From positions 1 to 19,451 of the forward strand of contig CBDBQB010000031.1 in assembly GCA_965209105.1 (NCBI GenBank): a DNA stretch of 19,451 nucleotides. The letters run 5' to 3'. Shown here piece after piece: positions 13,948 through 19,451 of the stretch. How positions within the stretch are numbered: the stretch's first letter is position 1; each line of letters opens with the position of its first letter. The position numbers and the translations under genes were made by a program. The notes under the pieces were generated by a model that was not told the origin of the DNA, did not search any database, and saw only the letters and a list, made by a program, of their open reading frames with translations. Source of the DNA: JAAELZ01 sp965209105 (GTDB lineage: Bacteria; Pseudomonadota; Gammaproteobacteria; Arenicellales; Poriferihabitantaceae).

Positions 13948-15627
13948 CTAAGCCAAAAGATAGCCCTGCTTGCACAGGTAATCCCAAACCAATTGCGCAG
14001 CGTCTAAAGGTGTATGCTCATCCGTGTTGATCACTAACTCTGCATTGCTAGGGATTTCATAGGGATCACTCACGCCGGTAAATTCGGCAATCAGGCCTTT
14101 GCGCGCTTTGGCATATAAACCTTTAACATCACGCGCCTCACAAACATCGATGGGTGTCGAGACGTGAATCTCGATAAACCCACCCGATGATTGAATGAGT
14201 TCGCGTACTTCCCGACGTATCGCTTGGTAAGGCGCGATGGGCGCGCAAATAGCAACCCCCCCATTTCGAGTGATTTGATTGGCAACGAACCCGATTCGCT
14301 TAACATTAATATTGCGATGCGCTTTGGAAAAGCCTAATTCATTAGACAAGTTTAATCGCACGATATCACCATCCAATAAGGTCACGGGTCGTGAGCCAAG
14401 CTCGACTAATCTCGCATTTAGGATATTCGCTAGAGTTGATTTTCCCGAGCCTGAGAGGCCAGTAAAAAAAAGCGTGAAACCCAATTCGTATTTAGGACGA
14501 TACACCGTTTTTAAGGCGTCCAGCACTTCCGGAAAACTCCACCACACTGGGACAGCCTCACCCGCGCGCATCGTTTGGCATAAGCGTTCCTCCCGAAAAC
14601 GCTCAGTGGGCTCTTCTGAGGTCACTGCTTCATGAGAAACATAGGCCTGCCTTTTTGCACTATATACCCGTTCCTCGACACAAATTGGCATGATACCAAT
14701 CTCCTTCGCATGACTTTTGAGTAGGTCGTGGGCAGCGTATGGCGCATAGAACACGCCGAGGCCATCAGGGTCTCGCGGCGAACTATCGTCTGGCCCAATC
14801 AAGAAATGCGTGGCACCATAGTTCTTCTCAACAATGGCGTGCCACAGGGCCTCGCGAGGCCCCGCCTGACGTAAGGTAATCGGACAAAGGGCGAGGTACG
14901 CGTCCATCTCAAATCTGGGTAATACCGCTTCATAACAACGTACTCGTGCCGCAGCTTCGAGATCACCGCTACGGGTCTTACCCACGGTAGGATGTAATAA
15001 AACTGCACACTCATACTTTTCAGCCATTTCCTGTAAAAAATCACGCTGCACTCGATGCACAACTCGACTGGTCTGAAACGCCAAAATATTAGACCACCCC
15101 TGGTCTTTGAAGTACCGTTTTAAATCGCTCGGTGTCTGCCATAGTGCTTCAAAGGCGTAATGTAAGGGCACTTGAACAGCTGTCAGTTCACCGCTTATAT
15201 AAGTATCACCCCTGTCGTTAAGCAAATGATGCACGCCAGGGTGTGTGGGATCAGCCGACCCGTACACCGCCATAGCTTCCTGTTTTTTATCGGGCTTCCA
15301 TCGCTCCAACACTGACAGAATAGCCAACATTAGCCCTTCTTGATCGCGTAAGGCGATTTGCGCGCCAATGGATAACGCCTTTGCGAAATCACGGTCAACA
15401 TCTAGTACCACTGGAAGTGGCCACAATTCACCTGACTTAAGCCTCATCGTTGCCAAAACTGACGCATAGTCCGCTTGATTCAAAAAAGTGGATAACGGCG
15501 CGAATCCACCGATCAACAGCATTTCTAAATCAGAGAGTTGACGCTCATTTAAAGTCAAGGACGGCAGCGTTAACGCCGCTTGATTAAGTTCTTCGTACTG
15601 ATTTGTAGTCACAAGTTTATTGTTCAT
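13948..15627 (-). CDS. cysC: ATP-sulfurylase-like domain fused to APS kinase
   Basis: The 559-residue fusion has an ATP-sulfurylase-like domain (about 1-375) followed by an APS kinase domain (about 383-555). The kinase is complete: P-loop GLSGSGKST at 390-398, DGDIVR at 419-424, GFSKAHRNIN, ICAPIAPY, and the lid segment KGLYAKAR with FTGVSDPYE. It should phosphorylate APS to PAPS using ATP. The sulfurylase half keeps the overall length and many framework segments (GGFAPLSTFL, RVRCYEAV, GPREALWHAI) but not the active site. QxRNPxHxxH reads QTSRVVHRVQ (185-194), GRDHAG reads GPDDSS (278-283), and the SGTxxR region reads SEEPTERFR. Sulfate adenylylation by this protein is therefore doubtful. Sits 19 bases after folKP and 16 before the methyltransferase. 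Confidence 0.88.
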   Translation of the reverse strand: MNNKLVTTNQYEELNQAALTLPSLTLNERQLSDLEMLLIGGFAPLSTFLNQADYASVLATMRLKSGELWPLPVVLDVDRDFAKALSIGAQIALRDQEGLMLAILSVLERWKPDKKQEAMAVYGSADPTHPGVHHLLNDRGDTYISGELTAVQVPLHYAFEALWQTPSDLKRYFKDQGWSNILAFQTSRVVHRVQRDFLQEMAEKYECAVLLHPTVGKTRSGDLEAAARVRCYEAVLPRFEMDAYLALCPITLRQAGPREALWHAIVEKNYGATHFLIGPDDSSPRDPDGLGVFYAPYAAHDLLKSHAKEIGIMPICVEERVYSAKRQAYVSHEAVTSEEPTERFREERLCQTMRAGEAVPVWWSFPEVLDALKTVYRPKYELGFTLFFTGLSGSGKSTLANILNARLVELGSRPVTLLDGDIVRLNLSNELGFSKAHRNINVKRIGFVANQITRNGGVAICAPIAPYQAIRREVRELIQSSGGFIEIHVSTPIDVCEARDVKGLYAKARKGLIAEFTGVSDPYEIPSNAELVINTDEHTPLDAAQLVWDYLCKQGYLLA

Positions 15628-15646
15628 AAAATATTTCTTTATTTAT

Positions 15647-16918
15647 TTAAACCCGGGCATGCACCCAAGCGCGGTATGCTCGCATATGCCTTAAGGGATC
15701 GTGCACGCGAATGATATCGACGCCTTGTTCACACATCGCGAGCGATAAGCCCAGCGTTTCCACGTCTCGTTTGGAAAAATCATCGTCGCTAAAATGATTC
15801 ATAAAAGACTTGCGCGAGTGTCCAACAAGCAAGCGGAAGCCGTGCCCGCGCAAGTTCGCGGTGGCTTTAATTAAAGCGATATTTTGCAAAGCAGTTTTTC
15901 CAAACCCAATGCCTGGGTCAAAGATGATTCGCCCAAGATCAAGCCCCGCGGACTCCCAGCTTATTGCTTTTTCATTTAACCAAGTGATCAATTGTTGTGC
16001 AGCAGACGTTTTTAATTTAAGGGTTTCTTTTGGATTCACCGGAACAGTCAAACTATGCATCGCCACCACCTCTGCTGCTGCCTCTCGCGCCAAGGCTTGC
16101 ATCTCTTTATCCGCCAATCCTGAAACATCATTAATCCAATCCGCTCCGTTTTCCAGCGCAAGTCGTGCGATAGAATAATGGCGCGTATCGACACTGACGA
16201 TGGGCATCAGCGTATGTCTTTTCCTAAGCATTTTAAGCAGTTTGAAAATGGGCTCTAATCTAGTCCATTCAAGGGCTTCTGAAATTGGCTCGGCATTCGG
16301 GCGCGTTGATTCCGCTCCAAAATCCAATATTTGTACGCCCGCCTCTATCCATGATTCTAGTTTTGCGCCCAATGCATCGATTTTCTCGTTTTCTCCACCA
16401 TCGGAGAATGAATCTGGACTCACGTTTACGATGCCCATCCACAAGGGGATAGGGGCAATATTTTGGCTGATTTGTAAGGGCGTTAGTTCAATACCGGGAA
16501 TCACCAGATGGGGCGCAAGGTGTGTTAGGGGCGTTATTACAAACGCGCGTTTATATAACTCGGCATGGGGGACGGTTAGCTCGGGTGTACTAATTTTTTC
16601 ATCATGCCAAAGCAGTATATCAATATCGATGGTTCTGGGCGCCCAGCGATTCGTGTCAAGCTCTCTGCCAAGTGATCGTTCTATTTTTTTTGCAATACTT
16701 AATATATCTTGTGGCCTATGTTCTGTCTCGCCACACACGACCATATTTAAATAGGGTCGATTCCATTCAGCCAAGGCATCAGCCTTAAGCAAGGCGGGTG
16801 ACTCCACCACGGGAGACTGGCGTAACACCTTAAAGCCATGCGTCTTTAATTGGCTAATCGCTTCGGCAAGGTAATGTCGTCGATCACCCAGATTTGATCC
16901 TAAACCCAAGTAGATCAT
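15647..16918 (-). CDS. folKP: bifunctional HPPK-dihydropteroate synthase (FolKP)
   Basis: The protein of 423 residues joins two consecutive folate enzymes. The first 150 or so residues are 6-hydroxymethyl-dihydropterin pyrophosphokinase (IYLGLGSNLGDR, NRWAPRTIDIDILLW, VPHAEL). The remainder is dihydropteroate synthase, with GIVNVSPDSFSDGG, DFGAESTRP, INDVSG, DPGIGFGK, GHSRKSF and RVHDP, covering the pterin and sulfonamide/pABA sites. The fusion makes dihydropteroate from hydroxymethyl-dihydropterin. Separate genes are the common bacterial arrangement; the fusion is known in Francisella, Chlamydia and eukaryotes. I choose the ATG at 16916-16918, which overlaps the argE stop as ATGA and follows a GGATGAA stretch, rather than an upstream TTG at 16930. 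Confidence 0.93.
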   Translation of the reverse strand: MIYLGLGSNLGDRRHYLAEAISQLKTHGFKVLRQSPVVESPALLKADALAEWNRPYLNMVVCGETEHRPQDILSIAKKIERSLGRELDTNRWAPRTIDIDILLWHDEKISTPELTVPHAELYKRAFVITPLTHLAPHLVIPGIELTPLQISQNIAPIPLWMGIVNVSPDSFSDGGENEKIDALGAKLESWIEAGVQILDFGAESTRPNAEPISEALEWTRLEPIFKLLKMLRKRHTLMPIVSVDTRHYSIARLALENGADWINDVSGLADKEMQALAREAAAEVVAMHSLTVPVNPKETLKLKTSAAQQLITWLNEKAISWESAGLDLGRIIFDPGIGFGKTALQNIALIKATANLRGHGFRLLVGHSRKSFMNHFSDDDFSKRDVETLGLSLAMCEQGVDIIRVHDPLRHMRAYRAWVHARV

Positions 16919-18108
16919 TGATTCATCCAACGCCCTGCTTTGATTGCCACGATACTCGCCTGCAATAACGCTATGGTGGCCTCGAGTTGTGATATTTCGA
17001 CAAATTCATCCGGTCGATGGGCTTGCTCTATCGAGCCGGGGCCACACACAATGGTTTCGATTCCAATCTCAGAGAATAAACCAGCTTCAGTGCCATAGCT
17101 CACGCCAGCAACCGGTGCCTTGGCGTCCATAACCTTGTTCATCCAAGTAATTACTTGCGCATCATCAGGGGTATCCAAGCCTGGAAACTGAGCCTTGGTT
17201 CGCCATTCGATTGCCGACTTATTCGAAACTTCTAGCATATCCGGCAGCAAGGATTCCTCAGCATATTGGGTAATCTTGCTCGCGATCTCATCGACATCCT
17301 GAGTAGGGATATGACGAATCTCATATTGAAACTGGCAGTGCTCGGGAATAATGTTGATGGCGGTGCCACCCTCAATTTTACCCACATGAACCGTGCTATG
17401 AGGTGGCGTAAAACGATGATCAAAGGGGCCGGATTGCTTGATTTCAGCGCCAATCTCTTGCAATCGATTGATCAATCGGCTGGCCGTAAAAATAGCATTG
17501 ACGCCCTGATCTGGCAGGCTCGAATGACCCGCGCAACCCGTGATAGTGCAGGTGGTATCCAACATGCCCTTGTGGGCGCTCACCAGCCGCATGCTGGTCG
17601 GCTCACCGACGATACAGGCCAGCGGTTTTACCGGACGACGGGCAAGCTCGGCCAATAGACTGCGAACACCGATACAGCCAATTTCCTCATCGTACGAGAA
17701 AGCAAAATGGATGGGAATAGCCAACTCCGCGCGTTGGAACGATTCGGCCATCGCTAAACACACCGCAATGAACCCCTTCATGTCACAGCTTCCTCGGCCA
17801 AATAACTTGCCCGCTTCACTGCGTAATTCAAACGGATCGCTTGACCAATCCTGTCCATCGACCGGCACCACATCGGTATGGCCTGATAAGACCAGCCCAG
17901 GAACATTCTCATCACCCATCGTGGCAAATAAATTGGCCTTGGTTTGTTCCTCGTTAAAACTTAGGGTATGGGGAATATCGAGAACATCCAGCTGCTGCTG
18001 TATATAGCTAATCAAGGCTAAATTAGAGTGCCGACTGGTGGTGTCAAAGGCCACTAAATCGCGAAGAATGTCGATGCTACGCTGTATCATAATATCGAGC
18101 TGTATCAT
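16915..18108 (-). CDS. argE: acetylornithine deacetylase
   Basis: The 397-residue protein is an M20-family metallopeptidase best matched to ArgE. LSGHTDVVPVDG holds the first metal-binding His and Asp, GRGSCDMKGF follows with the bridging Asp, and YDEEIGCIG supplies the catalytic Glu pair. Further conserved segments are VGEPTSM, AGHSSLP in the dimerisation domain, GGTAINIIPEHC, and AHRPDEF with the last metal-ligand His. ArgE removes acetate from N-acetylornithine in cytoplasmic arginine synthesis. Start ambiguous: Met1 (18108) and Met7 (18090) lie in two copies of an 18-base repeat, and neither has a Shine-Dalgarno. The stop overlaps the folKP start. DapE is a related possibility, but motifs and length favour ArgE. 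Confidence 0.9.
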   Translation of the reverse strand: MIQLDIMIQRSIDILRDLVAFDTTSRHSNLALISYIQQQLDVLDIPHTLSFNEEQTKANLFATMGDENVPGLVLSGHTDVVPVDGQDWSSDPFELRSEAGKLFGRGSCDMKGFIAVCLAMAESFQRAELAIPIHFAFSYDEEIGCIGVRSLLAELARRPVKPLACIVGEPTSMRLVSAHKGMLDTTCTITGCAGHSSLPDQGVNAIFTASRLINRLQEIGAEIKQSGPFDHRFTPPHSTVHVGKIEGGTAINIIPEHCQFQYEIRHIPTQDVDEIASKITQYAEESLLPDMLEVSNKSAIEWRTKAQFPGLDTPDDAQVITWMNKVMDAKAPVAGVSYGTEAGLFSEIGIETIVCGPGSIEQAHRPDEFVEISQLEATIALLQASIVAIKAGRWMNQ

Positions 18109-18116
18109 AATATCGA
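18081..18116. repeat. perfect 18-base tandem duplication over the argE start
   Basis: GCTGTATCATAATATCGA occurs twice back to back, at 18081-18098 and 18099-18116. Eighteen bases is six codons, so the argE frame is kept, and each copy supplies one candidate ATG (18108 and 18090) with an identical short upstream context. Confidence 0.95.
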
Positions 18117-18183
18117 CAAGTGTAACATCGCAGCCATTAATTATGACCGCTTTAAACGCCTCCCTTCACAGCAGATCGGCGTA

Positions 18184-19254
18184 CTATTTTGTGCGAATTT
18201 CCGCAGAACTTTGATGCACTGTATCGACCAAGATTTTTACATTTTCAGGATCAATGCCTGGATGGATGCCGTGTCCTAGATTGAAAATATGTCCGGGGTG
18301 ATTGCCATAGGCCTCAACAATCGCTTTCGCTTCTCGACGCACTGTTTCAGGTTTCGCATACATTACGGTTGGATCCATATTGCCCTGCAAGGCAACGCGA
18401 TCACCAATTTGTTCGCGCGCATTTTCGATTGGAATTGTCCAGTCCAAGCCCACTCCGTCACAGCCCGTCGATGCAATTTCGTCCAACCACAAACTGCCGC
18501 CTTTGCTGAACAAGGTGATTGGGATGTCTTTGGTGCGTTCATCCGCTTTTAAAGCACTTACGATTCGACGCATCGGCGCCAAAGAGAATTGTAAATAATG
18601 CGGTGTTGACAAGGCGCCTCCCCAAGTATCAAACACCATCAATGCCTGTGCCCCGGCTTCTACTTGGGCTTTGAGGTAGGCGATCACTGCATCGCAGACT
18701 TTGTCGAGCAATAACCCAGATGCCTGGGGTTCACAGTGCAGCATCCCCTTGGCGTGTTTAAAATCTTTGCTGCCGCTGCCTTCAACCATATAGGTCATTA
18801 ATGTCCATGGACTGCCTGTAAATCCAATTAAAGGGACAGCCCCCGCAAGTTCGGTGCGAATCAGGCGTACCGCATCAAAAACATAATCTAGCTCCTCGTA
18901 CACATCGATTGATGGCAGGGCATGAATCGCATCGACGGATCGTATTGGGCGGTCAAACATCGGCCCTACCCCTTCATTGAGGGTCAAACCAAGCCCCATC
19001 GCATCGGGAATGGTTAAGATATCCGAGAACAATATTGCCGCGTCCAATTCAAAACGTGCCAAGGGTTGCAGCGTCACTTCGCAAGCGAGTTCCGGTGTTT
19101 TACACAGCGTTAAAAAATCACCCGCCTGCTTACGCGTCGCTCGATATTCGGGCAAATAACGTCCCGCCTGACGCATGATCCAAACCGGCGTACAATCCGT
19201 TTCCTCACGTCTAAGCGCCCGCAGGAAGCGGTCATTTTTAAGCGCTTGACTCAT
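18184..19254 (-). CDS. hemE: uroporphyrinogen III decarboxylase
   Basis: The 356-residue protein is HemE by length and motifs. The N-terminal signature WIMRQAGRYLPEYR (25-38) carries the substrate-binding arginines, and Asp78 in LFSDILTIPDAMG is the conserved active-site aspartate. GFTGSPWTLMTYM, DTWGGALS and the C-terminal NLGHGIHPG with its conserved His are also present. It removes four carboxyl groups from uroporphyrinogen III to make coproporphyrinogen III, in the cytoplasm, for heme. It begins two bases after the gltD stop, an order common in gammaproteobacteria, so it is probably transcribed with gltD. No Shine-Dalgarno is visible; translation may depend on coupling. A 75-base gap separates it from argE. 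Confidence 0.97.
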   Translation of the reverse strand: MSQALKNDRFLRALRREETDCTPVWIMRQAGRYLPEYRATRKQAGDFLTLCKTPELACEVTLQPLARFELDAAILFSDILTIPDAMGLGLTLNEGVGPMFDRPIRSVDAIHALPSIDVYEELDYVFDAVRLIRTELAGAVPLIGFTGSPWTLMTYMVEGSGSKDFKHAKGMLHCEPQASGLLLDKVCDAVIAYLKAQVEAGAQALMVFDTWGGALSTPHYLQFSLAPMRRIVSALKADERTKDIPITLFSKGGSLWLDEIASTGCDGVGLDWTIPIENAREQIGDRVALQGNMDPTVMYAKPETVRREAKAIVEAYGNHPGHIFNLGHGIHPGIDPENVKILVDTVHQSSAEIRTK

Positions 19255-19256
19255 GT

Positions 19257-19451
19257 CTATTTAGGCAGCTCGCTTTGACCCACCAAATAAATATCCACCT
19301 CTCTCGCTGCTTGGCGTCCTTCACGAATCGCCCAAACCACCAATGACTGACCCCGACGCGCATCCCCGGTCGCGAACACGCCCTCCACAGAGGTATGATA
19401 AGCCAGATCGCCTTCTGTGCTCGCTTTGACATTACCTCGCGCGTCGAATTC
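19257..19451 (-). CDS. gltD: glutamate synthase small subunit, C-terminal part (partial)
   Basis: On the minus strand the frame is open from the window edge to the TAG at 19257-19259, giving 64 residues. VEGVFATGDARRGQSLVVWAI is the conserved NADP/FAD-domain ending of glutamate synthase beta subunits (GltD), and REGRQAAREVD follows as expected. GltD feeds electrons from NADPH to GltB for glutamate synthesis from glutamine and 2-oxoglutarate. The N-terminal bulk is outside the window, as would be gltB. Other GltD-like flavoprotein subunits share this ending, but the junction with hemE supports gltD. Confidence 0.9.
   Translation of the reverse strand, partial: EFDARGNVKASTEGDLAYHTSVEGVFATGDARRGQSLVVWAIREGRQAAREVDIYLVGQSELPK

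Noticed and set aside
15810..16754. Long plus-strand open frames opposite folKP
   Set aside because: They are antisense to a clearly coding gene with conserved motifs, have Ser/Arg-rich low-information translations, and resemble no family.
16919..16930. Upstream TTG start for FolKP
   Set aside because: It is a rare start codon and adds four non-conserved residues; the ATG at 16918 overlaps the argE stop in the usual coupled form and begins right at the conserved HPPK strand.
17266..18007. Long plus-strand open frames opposite argE
   Set aside because: They lie opposite strongly conserved M20 peptidase motifs and have no recognisable domain or ribosome-binding site.
1..19451. tRNA, rRNA, CRISPR arrays, riboswitches
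   Set aside because: No cloverleaf-like or rRNA-like stretch, no regularly spaced repeats and no riboswitch-like leader were recognised by eye; a covariance-model search would be needed to exclude small RNAs.
19446..19451. GAATTC at the exact right end
   Set aside because: This is probably a cloning boundary and not a biological feature; other EcoRI sites occur inside the window, so a complete digest is not implied.

Overview
The window looks like chromosomal DNA of a gammaproteobacterium of moderate GC. The best taxonomic clue is the right end, where the last 64 codons of a glutamate synthase small subunit (gltD) run directly into hemE on the minus strand, a linkage common in Gammaproteobacteria. 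Nothing identifies genus or species. The window ends exactly on GAATTC, so it may be the end of a cloned insert. Most genes start without a recognisable Shine-Dalgarno sequence.

Layout. (1) 1-781 is a decayed accessory patch: the 3' part of a PIN-domain (VapC-like) gene, the first codons of a secreted-protein gene, and the 3' end of an IS10-group IS4-family transposase with its terminal inverted repeat. (2) 867-1929 carries a ChaC-like gamma-glutamylcyclotransferase and a two-CBS-domain protein, both minus strand. (3) 2171-9442 is a compact six-gene plus-strand cluster that looks like surface glycan or glycolipid biosynthesis: NAD-dependent epimerase/reductase, polysaccharide pyruvyl transferase-like enzyme, flippase-like membrane protein, left-handed beta-helix acyltransferase, a DUF2142-like GT-C membrane protein, and an FrhB-like iron-sulfur flavoprotein whose start codon overlaps the previous stop. 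(4) 9467-12517 holds a class V aminotransferase of the alanine/serine-glyoxylate type, a divergent serB, and a CbbQ/NorQ-type AAA+ ATPase without its usual VWA partner in view. (5) 12671-13115 is a thioredoxin with its own promoter and a clear terminator. (6) 13134-19451 is a minus-strand run transcribed gltD > hemE > argE > folKP > sulfurylase-like/CysC > methyltransferase, most of it tightly packed.

The most unusual object is the fusion at 13948-15627. Its C-terminal APS kinase domain has all the expected motifs, but its N-terminal ATP-sulfurylase-like domain has lost the diagnostic active-site residues at three separate places. It reads as a sulfurylase pseudoenzyme attached to a working APS kinase, the mirror image of the fungal arrangement in which the kinase is degenerate. 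The second item of interest is the glycan cluster, where an FrhB-family redox protein sits with a pyruvyl transferase, an acyltransferase and membrane proteins: a plausible but functionally undefined pathway for a modified surface lipid or polysaccharide. A weaker thread is that the aminotransferase, SerB and CbbQ-like genes lie together, which would suit glyoxylate/serine handling in a RubisCO-using autotroph, but no RubisCO gene is visible.
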